A stretch of 64,000 nt of DNA from positions 1 through 64,000 of the forward strand of contig ML014193.1 of assembly GCA_003615045.1 (NCBI GenBank), in the 5' to 3' direction. Of the stretch, positions 1 through 9,706 are shown piece by piece. A program made the position numbers and the translations under genes. Position 1 is the stretch's first letter; each line of letters opens with the position of its first letter. The stretch is from Caulochytrium protostelioides (taxonomy: Eukaryota > Chytridiomycota > Caulochytriomycetes > Caulochytriales > Caulochytriaceae). Below the pieces are notes generated by a model that saw only the letters and a program-made list of their open reading frames with translations, was not told the origin of the DNA and ran no database searches.

Positions 1-138
1 GTCGTCGTCGTTGTCGTCGTCGGCTTGGTAGTGGTAGTCGTTGTCGTCGTCGTCGTCGTAGGAGTGGTGGTAGTGGTGGTGGTGGTAGGAGTAGTAGTTG
101 TTGTCGTCGTCGTCGTCGTTGTCGTAGTAGGAGTAGTA

Positions 139-211
<73 letters not shown>

Positions 212-323
212 GCGTGGTAGTGGTAGTCGTTGTCGTCGTCGTTGTCGTCGTCGTCGTCGTCGGCTTGGTAGTGGTAGTCGTAGTCGTCGTCGTCGTCGTC
301 GTCGTCGTCGTTGTTGTTGTTGT
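1..323. repeat. Trinucleotide microsatellite encoding a Thr stalk
   Basis: Imperfect GTC/GTT/GTA/GGT triplet array. In the minus-strand VWA frame every unit is a Thr codon, with rare Lys-Pro interruptions. A stretch near 140-208 is a near-perfect hexamer run (GTTGTC). Such an array is expected to change length by slippage without breaking frame. Confidence 0.9.
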
Positions 324-1670
324 CGATGGGTCAGGCATCGAACAGTCGCAGTTTGCGGTCGGGTAGACGGCCGCCTTAGGTTTGCATCCACGCGGAATGC
401 TCGCAATCTCCTTCCATGCAGCGGCGGCATATTGGCTGGTTTGCATGTAGGTTTCCAGATCCAGCGTTCGCGCGTAGCCGCCGCCCGAGAGCACGAGAGG
501 AATCAGCGAACCCGAAAGACCACGGCGCCAGTGCTCGCCAATGGAGGCATCTTTCTGGTACGTCATCGCGCCGTAAACGTCGCTCATTATGGCATAGTCG
601 GGGTGCCCAAACTGCCAAATAGCCGTATGATCGTCCACAACGAGGTTGCTGTAGCCCTGCTGTTCATAGATCGGGTTATCGGTGTCCCACTGGGAGCGCG
701 GCTGGTAAGGGTTGTTGCTTTTCCACGGCAGCATCAGCAGGGTGACCATCGCGTTACCGCGAATGATTGCGCGGGCCGTCAGAATGACCTCTTCTTGGTA
801 TGCGGAGGTCAGACTGCACTTGCCCGGTCCCGAGCGGAAGATCTGCTTGACATTGGGGGTCGTACGGTCGTCATGCGTGTACAAGCTTCCCTTCCACATC
901 TGTCGAGGGCCGTCCCAAGATGGCTCGATGGCAGCGCCGTCGGAGCAGTAGCCACCATAGCTCATCGAGGTCAACATACCACAGAAGTTGACCATGTTGC
1001 CGTTCAACTGCTGGTAATTGCGGTTGGCAGGGAGTGTTGGCAGATCACTGTCCTCGTCTGTCATAGCGACGATGGAGCGGGTCGCGCCCGCTCGCCACGA
1101 GAAAGAACACGTGCCTGTGGCAATGCAGGCTGCACGGAACCCCGCGGTCGTCGACATCGGGTTGCTGCTCAGCGAGATACGAATCGCTTCGAAGACGGCT
1201 TCGTGGCCGGAGGCGATGTTGCTGGACGAAGTGGCATAATTGAACGCCGCCGTCAGCTGGGCCGTGCTGCTAGACGGCGCCATCAGGAGTCGCGGCGGGC
1301 CGCCAATGGCCACCACCGAGAAGCGGGGGTTCGAGGGCCCGTTCGCGCTTACATCGGAGATAAAGTTGTTGATAGCCAGGAGGCCCGACGCATAGAGTCG
1401 CATACTCTTTGACATGTCGATGATGAAGAGGTAGTCCACCATGGCCTGGCCCGTGCCACTGCAATCAAGGTTGAGCGAGGTCCATGTTGGGTTCGTGGAC
1501 TTGGTATATGTTTCTTGGGTCACTTCCACCTTGGGGCACAGGCCACAAGCTGGGTTCATCTTGTAGAAGGACGTGTTCGCCGTGGTCGTGTAGTCGGTCA
1601 TCAACGTGATGGCGCCGGACACGGCGTAGGGGAGCAGAAGCCCCCCCATCAACACGTGGAGGAGCCTCAT
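1..1670 (-). CDS. Secreted von Willebrand factor A domain protein with Thr-rich stalk (3' end outside window)
   Basis: The reading frame starts at ATG 1670 and stays open for about 556 codons to the window edge, so the C-terminus is missing. The first 20 residues form a signal peptide (MRLLHVLMGGLLLPYAVSGA). A VWA domain follows: a hydrophobic strand leads into the MIDAS motif D85-M-S87-K-S89, and a later strand carries an MTDEDSD segment where VWA domains place their further metal ligands. The domain is Cys-containing, as expected for a secreted protein. From about residue 449 it becomes an almost pure threonine stalk with occasional Lys-Pro, encoded by ACG/ACC/ACA/ACT repeats at 1-323. VWA domains bind ligands through a metal ion, so a surface adhesin or matrix protein is likely. 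The ligand and the anchor, possibly GPI, cannot be seen. Confidence 0.88.
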
Positions 1671-2343
1671 GATGAGGGGGTATCTGGTGGTGTGAGATCA
1701 GGTAATCGGGTGTATCAGTGGTCAACGTGGGGGAGTCACTAGCAACGTGACGTGCGCATTATGGGTATAACACTGGTTATCGTGGCTCGTGGTCAAGTGT
1801 GATCATGCTCCATCACGTGCTACGTAGCCCGCAGCTACGCAGGCAATGTCGTTTGGCCATGATCGTCGTCATATATGTACTTAACATTGTTCATAGATGG
1901 CGTGCCTCATTACGCGAGCATCGCCGTGCTGGGGCCGTGCCCGATGGCAGAGCTCAACTGCTATGGCGCTGGTTGATAGACAATCGCGAACGTCTACGAC
2001 GAGAAGGTTCGATAAATAATCGCCAGGTGAGAGGCCACAGAGGCTCTTGAACACGATGGACGGCCGATTCAGGACAGCCTGGGCTCATTAAGTCGGGGGC
2101 GGTTCTGGACGCCGCGAGGCAATTTTGACTTTTCCCCTTACCCAAAGAGCTGGATCCCCCTCTGCTCCCCGGAGTCCTTCTGCGCCCCGGCGCAGAAGGG
2201 CGCATGGCAAGTGGGTGACAATCCGTCACATTTTTTTGAGGCACGGACGCCGATCCCGGCGCAAAACGCCTTTTATTACCTGTGAAGGGTACCGCGTTCG
2301 AGAAGGCAGTCCGTACGTCATTCGCTATATTAATGAAGATACA
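1671..2343. other. Intergenic region upstream of the VWA gene
   Basis: No coding sequence is supported. It holds the VWA gene's promoter; a weak TATA-like TTATACCC on the minus strand lies near 1760-1770. It also holds the long palindrome at 2174-2201. Confidence 0.5.
2174..2201. repeat. Near-perfect inverted repeat (hairpin)
   Basis: Arms 2176-2186 and 2189-2199 (CCTTCTGCGCC / GGCGCAGAAGG) are perfectly complementary around a 2-base centre. The stem extends outwards by a G-T and a G-C pair. It lies in non-coding DNA between the VWA gene and the first Fanzor relic. Confidence 0.75.
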
Positions 2344-2869
2344 CAAACTTGCGGTGGCTTCAAGGGCGAATCACAGCAAACCTCGGATCACGGTCTCCCC
2401 GCGTTGCGGGGTATCAGTCAGAACCACATTCGTCTAGGCATACGGGTCATCGGTCGGGGATCGGTCAGCACGGTCGAGTGTCCCCCACCCACCCACCTAC
2501 CCCACCCCTTTGGGACGCACAAGACGTCGGAATGACCGTCGTGTCCCAGATATGCACCTTTGCCGGGACTCGATTCGTCTCGACATGCACCTGGGTCGTC
2601 CGGAACTCGTCGACCAGGATGGTGCGAAAACGCTGAGCGTATGCCTTGTACGCCCGGACTGTTAGAACGGCAATCTTACCCTTGCCCACGGGGACAAACT
2701 TGGCTGCCCCATAGGCGACCATCAGGGGCTTCATCTCCGTGGCAGCCCCGTCGGCGACGCGGTTCAATAACTGGGCAAACACGCGCTGCTTGCCTCCGCC
2801 GCAGGCGCTGGCGTGCCCAGCGCGGCTTCGGGTACTCTGTTTACAGCGGCTCGTACGTGGCGAGCCACA
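2344..2869 (-). pseudogene. Fanzor (TnpB-like nuclease) relic A1, truncated
   Basis: The minus strand encodes fragments matching the other Fanzor relics here: the block VAYGAAKF followed by the zinc-ribbon entry motif VDEFRTTQVHVETN, then QTNVV. Homology with the relic at 45905-47200 runs from about 2869 down to the FV codons of the FVNRD region near 2344, where it stops. RuvC-III is therefore lost. Fanzors are eukaryotic relatives of TnpB/Cas12 that cut DNA guided by an RNA from the element's own 3' end. Both ends are missing and no intact frame remains, so this is a dead copy. Confidence 0.7.
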
Positions 2870-3540
2870 CCGGGGAGGTCACGGAGAAGCCCGTGGTCGT
2901 CGCCTATGGCGCCTCCAAGTTTGCTCCCGAGGGCAAGGATCAGATCGCCATCCTAAAGACTCGGACGTAAAAGACTTGCGGTCAGCGTCTCCGCCGCACC
3001 ATCCTGGTAGACGAGTTCCGGACGACCCAGATGCATGCCGAGACGGATGACCTCCTGACCAAGGTGAAACCCCGGGACCCGACGAAGGTGCCGATCGCTC
3101 GCGCGTCTCGGGTGAGCGTTCCTCAAACCGCGCCTGCGGCCGTGAACCCGGTTTGAACGTCTCGGACGGGCGCTCGCTCGACGGCGCCGACGCGGGTCAA
3201 CCCGCCCCACCATGCTCGTGCGGAAACCCGGTCAACGCCGGCGCCAGAGAATTCTGGTTTGAGGATTGCTGTGGGATGAAGCTACCAACGGCCATGAAGC
3301 CACCCACAGCAAGTTTGTGAACCGCGACCTCGATGCCGCGCTGAATATCCGACGCTGCCTGGCCTTACCCGAAAGGCCGATAGCGCTGTGTCGCCACCTG
3401 GAGCCAACCAGGTGGCAGCCCGTGGTCGGCAAAGTCATCCGCCACTGAACCGAATGCGCGTCTGCTTCGGGTGGGAGGGGGGGGGGGGCATGGCGTGCGC
3501 GTTACGTGCCAGGAAGGGCCTCCATATACGACCGCATTAA
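2870..3540 (+). pseudogene. Fanzor relic A2 with RuvC-III and 3' tail
   Basis: The plus strand carries VVAYGASKFAPEGK and VDEFRTTQMHAET, then after frame breaks LLWDEATNGHEATHSKF and the RuvC-III motif NRDLDAALNI (Asp plus Asn-Ala-type helix), ending at TGA 3446-3448. In-frame stops occur, for example at about 2968-2970 and in the V*GLLW segment near 3260. The part before the VVAYG block is absent because the sequence switches to the opposite-strand copy A1 at about 2870. The non-coding stretch 3449-3540 after the stop is conserved with relic B and ends in TTAA. This is a C-terminal Fanzor fragment. Confidence 0.75.
3449..3540 (+). other. Conserved 3' non-coding tail of Fanzor element (candidate guide-RNA region and right end)
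   Basis: After the relic A2 stop, about 90 bases align closely with the complement of 11718-11808 behind relic B. Shared blocks include GGCATGGCGTGCGC, GTGCCAGGAAGG and TATACGACCGC, and both copies end at TTAA (3537-3540). In Fanzor and TnpB elements the guide RNA scaffold comes from this position. The RNA function here is inference. Confidence 0.55.
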
Positions 3541-3747
3541 ACCAATATATCAACCCAAATAGGCCATGCATATCGCATAGCATCGTGCCATCGCGGTAGC
3601 ACGGAAGCCATGATCTCCGACGACCCTACCATTGCGAGCTACGATCCATCGCATCCCGTGCCAAATTTGATGCGGACGGCCTCCTGAAGGGACCCTCCGG
3701 TTTACTGATTTATTTCCATTTTCGTCGGAGAATTTTGAAATTGCGAA

Positions 3748-6090
3748 TCACTCGGGGAGGGCAAAAAAGGTCTGCATTTCCGGCGAGACGACCAAGGGCA
3801 AGGTGGTTGGTGGGCACGATCGGCCACGTTCATCGCACCGCAGCAACATGCGCCACAGCCGCGGGAGTTCGCCGTGTTCGATCGAAGCGAGCGCGCCGCC
3901 GGTCTCCATTAAAACGAGCAGCTCGCCGGATGTCGTTTGCACGCTGCTGAGTCCTGCGGCCAAGCCCTTATCCGTGACATGTTCGATGCCGAAGCCCGGT
4001 GACACAATGAGGAGCCAGACAGAACCGTTTAGCATCACATCACGGGGGTCGGTGTCCAAAGAAATGAGCTTCTTCGATGGATTGAGCCCATTCGCATGAC
4101 TCCCTCGGTGCGGCTCGCACGACTGCTCGGCTGGCAAGACCACCGCCGTGACGCCATTCCCTTGCTCAAATGTCAGCAGGATCTGAAGCGGATGCAAAAA
4201 CCCGGTGTGGACTTGGGACAGCATGACACGGCGTGCTGTCTTGCGATGCTCGGGTGGGCAACGGGGGTGCACGCCATGCGGAAATCCCTCTTCAATATCA
4301 GGAATGAGGGCGACGAGGGAATCGGCCACGCCCTTGACCGCACATCGCGCCTGCACCGCTTCCATCCATGGCCACCAAGCCGCAGAGAGTCGTTTCGGCG
4401 AATGGGCTCCGTCAACAAACTGGGCAATGATCCGCCCGGTCTCAGCACTGACAAGCACATGGACCAGCGGACGGTCAGGCAAGGTGGCCGTGACGAAAGC
4501 AAAGAGCGGCGACACGATCGACACGGCTGCAATTCGTGGCGTCGAGTCGACCAGGTGCATCCGTGAACCGGAAGCCAGCGCCATATAAAACTGGAGCCAG
4601 ACCCGGATACCTATGTTTTGGGCTTCGGTCGAGTAAGGGGCTGTCTTTTTGGTCTTGGCGAGGGGAGCGATCGCCAGCGCGTGTCGCGTCGTCTCACTGA
4701 CATCCCACAGTAGGGTCCGTCGCACAGGGGCGTCGGCCGGACGCAGTCCCTCAAACGCCGCATACCCGGGCTGTAGCGACATATAGTGCTCCAGCCAATG
4801 CATCTCGCCCGTCGTCGACAGCGGCTGGAGATGGGGTGTGCTAGGCACCCAGGTCGAAAGAAATGCCGGTGATGCCTTCTTGCCAGCAGCGAAGATCTGC
4901 TTCGAAGCGGCGGTGGTCCGCCGCGGGACGGCTGGCAAGCTCATCGCGAAATCCCTGTTTGCAGCTACCTGCTGCGAGGCAGGCGCGAACGACGGCGGCG
5001 CTGGCGATGACCCTTGGCGTGGTGAAAAGTCTCGGTCATCGTCTCGGAGCGCGTCCTCGTGCCAGATCGAGACGGCTTCGCGCTCAGGAACTGGTTCTGA
5101 TTTGACGAGCGTCACAGCGGCGGGCGAGGAGGCCGGCAGGTTGTGCAAGCGATGAATGGGACGTGGCGTAGCAGCGGCTGAAGGCCGCGCACCCGCCGCC
5201 GCGACGGCGGGTGTTAAGACCTTCGGCATCGCTACAGGAGCGACTGAGTTCAGCACCACCGGCGCCTTTAATTTAAAAGCTTCTTGCCCTCTTCGTTCCG
5301 GCGTGACGAAGGTCGTGGGTGGGTGGGGCGTCGGTACCAATGGCGTCGGTGTCGAGGAGAAGACCACGGCCATCGCCAAAATATCAGCATCGGCAGTCGC
5401 ACCGGCATCCAAAGCTGCATCGTGTCTCATGTTCCCTCCGGCCCCGACGCCAGCCGCGCTAACATCTTCTTCGGCGAGTGTATCAGCCTGCACACCAGCA
5501 TCAGACTCGGCCTTGGCTTTCGCTTTGGTCTTTGATTTCGGAGCGGCCTTGGCGCTTAGTTTGCGTGGCGCCTTGGGCTTGGGCATCCTCGCTTGGGGGT
5601 TCGGCCTGGGATTCTTCTTGGCCTTCGGCCCCCCATTGGTTGAACCCTCTGGCTGGAGCTGAGGCGTGGACTTGGGTTTGGTAAGCGGAGTCGGCGGTAT
5701 CGGTACTACCGCCTGCGATGTCGCGTCTACACGCGCGGGGGTACGCGCTGCCGGCACGGTCTGGTCACCACGAGCCCAGTCGGTGGAAGACCCATCGGCC
5801 GCACGCGGCGCCGCGATCTGTTTTCGACTCTTCGTGGGTCGATCACCCGGCGCGATCGATAGCTTGCGACGCGCCGACTTCTTTGAGACACTCGGTGGGG
5901 TGGCCTCTGCCGGCGTGGACGACGTCAAAGAGGGCGATGCCGACGGCAGGGCAAACGGGGAATCCGACCGCGACGTCGACGGCGGCGCTGCGGCGATGCC
6001 GCTGGCCGAAGCCGCTTGGGCGTCACCTGGGATGGGTGTACCGTTCGCCACGGCAGCCCCAGCAGATGCGGGTAGGGCGGCGGCATGCAT
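3748..6090 (-). CDS. Orphan protein, basic and disordered N-terminus with a globular C-terminal half
   Basis: A 780-residue single-exon frame with ATG at 6090. Residues 1 to about 400 are low-complexity Ala/Pro/Ser/Lys, with basic clusters resembling nuclear localisation signals (KSARRKLS and a Lys/Ala-rich KSKTKAKAK run near 190). From about 420 to the end the sequence looks folded: aromatic-rich blocks such as MHWLEHYMSLQPGY, several beta-like hydrophobic stretches and a few Cys. I recognise no family. The nuclear location is inferred only from the basic stretches. Composition and frame length support a real gene, but part of the N-terminus could be untranslated. Confidence 0.6.
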   Translation of the reverse strand: MHAAALPASAGAAVANGTPIPGDAQAASASGIAAAPPSTSRSDSPFALPSASPSLTSSTPAEATPPSVSKKSARRKLSIAPGDRPTKSRKQIAAPRAADGSSTDWARGDQTVPAARTPARVDATSQAVVPIPPTPLTKPKSTPQLQPEGSTNGGPKAKKNPRPNPQARMPKPKAPRKLSAKAAPKSKTKAKAKAESDAGVQADTLAEEDVSAAGVGAGGNMRHDAALDAGATADADILAMAVVFSSTPTPLVPTPHPPTTFVTPERRGQEAFKLKAPVVLNSVAPVAMPKVLTPAVAAAGARPSAAATPRPIHRLHNLPASSPAAVTLVKSEPVPEREAVSIWHEDALRDDDRDFSPRQGSSPAPPSFAPASQQVAANRDFAMSLPAVPRRTTAASKQIFAAGKKASPAFLSTWVPSTPHLQPLSTTGEMHWLEHYMSLQPGYAAFEGLRPADAPVRRTLLWDVSETTRHALAIAPLAKTKKTAPYSTEAQNIGIRVWLQFYMALASGSRMHLVDSTPRIAAVSIVSPLFAFVTATLPDRPLVHVLVSAETGRIIAQFVDGAHSPKRLSAAWWPWMEAVQARCAVKGVADSLVALIPDIEEGFPHGVHPRCPPEHRKTARRVMLSQVHTGFLHPLQILLTFEQGNGVTAVVLPAEQSCEPHRGSHANGLNPSKKLISLDTDPRDVMLNGSVWLLIVSPGFGIEHVTDKGLAAGLSSVQTTSGELLVLMETGGALASIEHGELPRLWRMLLRCDERGRSCPPTTLPLVVSPEMQTFFALPE

Positions 6091-6895
6091 GGTGATCGGC
6101 GCGAAAGCAAAGACAAAGACGGAGGAATCAACAGACTTGCACGAGAACGCTGAGACGAGAAGGATTCGTCTTCACCGAAGAAGCACGCGATCTGGAGGTG
6201 TCCAGAGATTCTGGAAATGGTTAGGGGCTCTCTTCTGATGCGTCTGAAAGGGACACACGAAGCGCAGGTAGGGCGTTAGTTACGGACGGGATACGCTGGG
6301 CTGCTCGCGAAAAGAGCGGACGTCTCTGGAGTGGGGGCCATCCCATCGTCGGGTGAAGCCGGGACCAGCAGCTTTTGGTCTTTGGCGCGATCCTCCGGGT
6401 GCTCCTCCAGCGAACCAACTAAGCGCAGGAGGGTCTCTCCCAGCAGTGTCTCGTGCCGCCCTGGCGCAGTCGCGTGCCGTGTCGCTTCGCACCCCGGAGG
6501 AAGGCCGTGTGATGCCGATCACCTTCAATGCCAACGAGGGCCCCGATGGGGGTGACGTAAGGAGGCGCAGAGCGCAGCGAGGCGGATACCGGCCGGTTCC
6601 CTATTCGAGTGCCGCGCGTTCTCGACGCCCCGGACGTGCTTATGCTGATCCTGTCGCTGAGAGACGTCAGGTAACGCAGTTCCTTGACAACCCCCGTGAC
6701 GGCAGCCACGCGTGCCAAAAAGGCATCGACAGGATCTAGACGACGTAACGACGACCAATGACTCATTTGGGGATATGAATGGAGAGTTTCGAGCGCATCA
6801 CTTTGAAAATAAGGGGGGCGTTCACGACTCGTATCAAGTCATGGTGGAATGAACATGTTCCATACGAACAAATCCGAAGGTCAAGCCGTTCGCTC
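6091..6895. other. Intergenic region between orphan gene and kinase 3' end
   Basis: Both flanking genes are on the minus strand, so this holds the kinase 3' UTR and the promoter of the orphan gene. I see no clear TATA box and no supported coding sequence. Confidence 0.5.
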
Positions 6896-9706
6896 TCATC
6901 GGGCGTGCGGTGCGGCGGTTTTGCGGGTCGACGGCGCGGTCGACGATGAGCCGCCCATCCCGCTGCTCGTCGCATGGGCTGTGCGACCTGTTGCTACGAG
7001 GCGGCCATGCGCACGCGGCGCACTCGTGCCCTCCTCATCGCCTTCCCGGTCCGAGCCACTGATCGCGGCATGCGAGACGGCACGGGCCGGCTTCGGGCCG
7101 CCGCCGCCGCCGCCGCCGCCGCCGGTCGCCGCCCCGACGCCGCTCATCCCGGGACGCATCCCGGGGCGCGCCAGTTTGGCTGGGCTCGTCGCATGACCGC
7201 CCGCGGGGCCCGTGCAGCCGATGCCGGCGCCTTGGCGGCCGTGCGGCGCTGCAGCATCATTGACATGAAGCGCTGACGCCCGCAGATCGAACTGGCTGCT
7301 GCGTTTGGTGGCCGCGATGCTGTTCCCGTGGGTGCTGTGGCCGCTGGACGCGTGACCGTGCGGGCCGGCCGCCGTGCCGCTGCCGCTGCTGTACGCGGAC
7401 AGCAGATCGATGCTGTGGGGAAGACTGCCGCGGGTGCGCGAGCCGCCGAGGGCATGCAGCTTGCTCGGTGCGGGCGAAGAGGCGATGGGCGCGGTCGTCC
7501 CCGTGGGCGCGGCGGTAGCGCGCTTGGCGCTGCTGCCTGGCCGCGGCGCGTGCGGTTTTGTTACAGCCGCCGCCGCCGCCGCCGCCGCCGCCACGGCCGC
7601 CGCCGCCGCCGCCGCTGACGCGGCCGTCGAGCCGTCCGAAGGGTGCTTGTGGGCCACTCGCGCCGCTGAGGCGGTGTCCGTGGTCAGACTCGCGCTGGAG
7701 GCGAGCGCCGACGACGAACTCGGTATGGAGCCCGTGATCGCGGTCAGACGGCCATTCGGCTCTTCCGACCCCGGCAGCAGCGCGGAGGAGGACGACGATG
7801 CCGGCAGCAACGGCAGAGACGGGCGCACGGCGGGATCGCTGGCCCCACGCGACGGCGGGAGCGCGCACCCCGCTGCCGGCGCTGGCAGGACGGCGTGGGG
7901 TCCGTGTCGCCGCGCGGCATAGCGCGCACCGCTTACTTGGAAGGTGCACAGCGCGATCACTGCCCAAATCACACGGCGCCCGCGCCGAAGCGTATTCTCG
8001 GCCCGCATCAGATCCAGCACCGTCGTGCGCTTGCTGCTCGCGCCGCCCATGTTGCTAGCGGCGTCGCTGGACGCCACAGGGGCGCCGCCGCCCGCATTGG
8101 CAGCGTTTACGCCCGCAGCGCCGTCGCTGTAGAGCGTTGCGTCACCGCCTGCCAAGGCGTCCATGCATCCAGGGTCGTCAGTGCAGCACCAGGGATGCGA
8201 CAGGGCCTCGCGCGCCGTGATACGCTGCGCCGGATCGATCTGCAGCATCTGTTGGACCAGGTCACGTGCGGACGGTGGCACATGGCTCCAGATCTTGTCG
8301 GGATACTCGATGGTGCCGTTCTGGATCATGCCATGCAGGAGCCGCTCGGTATCGCGCGCGTAGCCCGTGAGCAGCAAGTACAACATCACGCCGACCGACC
8401 AGACGTCGCAGCCAGCGCTGTAACCGAGATTTTGGACGATCTCGGGCGCCATATAGAGCGGCGTACCGACAACGTTGTCCATCATCGTGCAGGACGTGGT
8501 ATACGTGGCGAGCCCAAAGTCAGAGAGCTTGATGTGGAGCAAGGGCCGGTCCGCATACATGGGGGTGTCCGGCAGCGCGGTGCCGACCCCGCCGCTGTGG
8601 GGGGTCGCAGTTGCGTCATCGGACCCCAGCAAGCCTGCTGACGCCTCGTCGCTGAGCGATGGATGCGCGCCTGGCGACGACATGCCCAGCCCGGTGGGAG
8701 ACGCGGCCGAACGGTGCGTTTGAGGCAGAGCATGGTGCAGCAGAATGTTCTCCGGCTTGATATCGCGATGCACAATGCCGTGATCGTGGAGGTATTTCAG
8801 CACATCGAGCAAGTTGACGATCACGAGCTGGATGATGCTGAGGTCGAAGGGGAACCCGGCTTCGCGCATCCCGCGGAGGAGCTCGCCGCCGGCACAATAC
8901 TCCATTACCATGTAGACCTTGCGCGAAGTCTCGTAGACGGCGAGCACTTGCACGGCATGGCGATGTCGGAGTTTCTTGAGGATTTCGATCTCGCGCTGCA
9001 GCTGTTCATACCCTGAGACGCTGCCGATCGCCTTCGTCACGGCCTTACAGGCCAGTTGCTGCTCGGGGTGGCCGACCGGATGAATGAGTCGCACGGTGCC
9101 AAACGTGCCGGCGCCGATCTTGCGACCTAGGACATAGCGTGCCTCAAACTCCGACTTGTCCTCGATCCGCAGGTGCGGGATCTCGGCGGGCAGCGCAATC
9201 GTATCGACATCGAAGGCGGCTGCCGCCGACGCCAGCAAGGAGACGGCCGGACCCCTCGCGGCGTTCGTGGTCCATGTCGACGTCGATGACGCCGCGCCGT
9301 GGCCGCCCCCGTGGCCTGCGCCCGCGGCGCCCGACGCCGCCGAATGGGGGTCTCGTCGGGCGCTCGTCGCCCGCGCGAGACCCGTCGAGGGCCGTGCGGC
9401 CGTCGCGGTGGTGCCGGAGACAGGCGCGCGGCCGCGGCTCGCGCCACCGGTCACGCCGCTCGGGGGGCCGCCGCCTGCGGCAGCACGGCTCGTGCCGGCC
9501 GGCGGCGCCGCAGCGCGCGTGGCCGGTCGGTCCGTGGCGGTGGCGCGCGTGGGCGCCGTCCGCAAGGCCGCGGTATGGCTGGCAGCGCCGGTCGCGGCCG
9601 TCGCCGTCGCCGTCGCTGTGGCGGGCGTGCCGGCGCGGGGGTCGGCTTTACGGGCACCGGGCTGCTGAGACGCCGGCGCGGCAAACCGCGTCAGCGGTTC
9701 CCGCAT
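6896..9706 (-). CDS. CAMK-group serine/threonine protein kinase with long disordered tails
   Basis: 936 residues from ATG 9706. Residues 1-180 are Ala/Thr/Gly-rich. The kinase domain spans about 191-507: glycine loop G198-A-G200-T-F-G203, ATP-binding lysine K221, catalytic HRD at 313-315 with K317 and N320, DFG at 396-398, activation loop with VVGTPLYMAPE, and the DVWSVGV helix. The overall pattern is closest to calmodulin-kinase-like enzymes. A basic, amphipathic segment after the domain (TLRRGRRVIWAVIAL) could be a regulatory or calmodulin-binding helix. Unusually, about 65 Ser/Pro/Gly-rich residues sit between the catalytic loop and DFG. The C-terminal 400 residues are low-complexity with a poly-Ala run. 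A GTAAGC donor-like site near 7930 may mark an unrecognised intron, so the C-terminal structure is uncertain. Confidence 0.85.
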   Translation of the reverse strand: MREPLTRFAAPASQQPGARKADPRAGTPATATATATAATGAASHTAALRTAPTRATATDRPATRAAAPPAGTSRAAAGGGPPSGVTGGASRGRAPVSGTTATAARPSTGLARATSARRDPHSAASGAAGAGHGGGHGAASSTSTWTTNAARGPAVSLLASAAAAFDVDTIALPAEIPHLRIEDKSEFEARYVLGRKIGAGTFGTVRLIHPVGHPEQQLACKAVTKAIGSVSGYEQLQREIEILKKLRHRHAVQVLAVYETSRKVYMVMEYCAGGELLRGMREAGFPFDLSIIQLVIVNLLDVLKYLHDHGIVHRDIKPENILLHHALPQTHRSAASPTGLGMSSPGAHPSLSDEASAGLLGSDDATATPHSGGVGTALPDTPMYADRPLLHIKLSDFGLATYTTSCTMMDNVVGTPLYMAPEIVQNLGYSAGCDVWSVGVMLYLLLTGYARDTERLLHGMIQNGTIEYPDKIWSHVPPSARDLVQQMLQIDPAQRITAREALSHPWCCTDDPGCMDALAGGDATLYSDGAAGVNAANAGGGAPVASSDAASNMGGASSKRTTVLDLMRAENTLRRGRRVIWAVIALCTFQVSGARYAARRHGPHAVLPAPAAGCALPPSRGASDPAVRPSLPLLPASSSSSALLPGSEEPNGRLTAITGSIPSSSSALASSASLTTDTASAARVAHKHPSDGSTAASAAAAAAAVAAAAAAAAAVTKPHAPRPGSSAKRATAAPTGTTAPIASSPAPSKLHALGGSRTRGSLPHSIDLLSAYSSGSGTAAGPHGHASSGHSTHGNSIAATKRSSQFDLRASALHVNDAAAPHGRQGAGIGCTGPAGGHATSPAKLARPGMRPGMSGVGAATGGGGGGGGGPKPARAVSHAAISGSDREGDEEGTSAPRAHGRLVATGRTAHATSSGMGGSSSTAPSTRKTAAPHAR

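Noticed and set aside
25-366. Plus-strand poly-Val frame
   Set aside because: It is the complement of the Thr-codon stalk of the VWA gene, which has a signal peptide and MIDAS motif.
432-1412. 326-codon plus-strand frame
   Set aside because: Antisense to the VWA coding region; Arg-rich and without a domain.
2164-2200. CRISPR-like repeat
   Set aside because: Single palindrome with no regularly spaced repeats; a CRISPR array is not expected in this type of genome.
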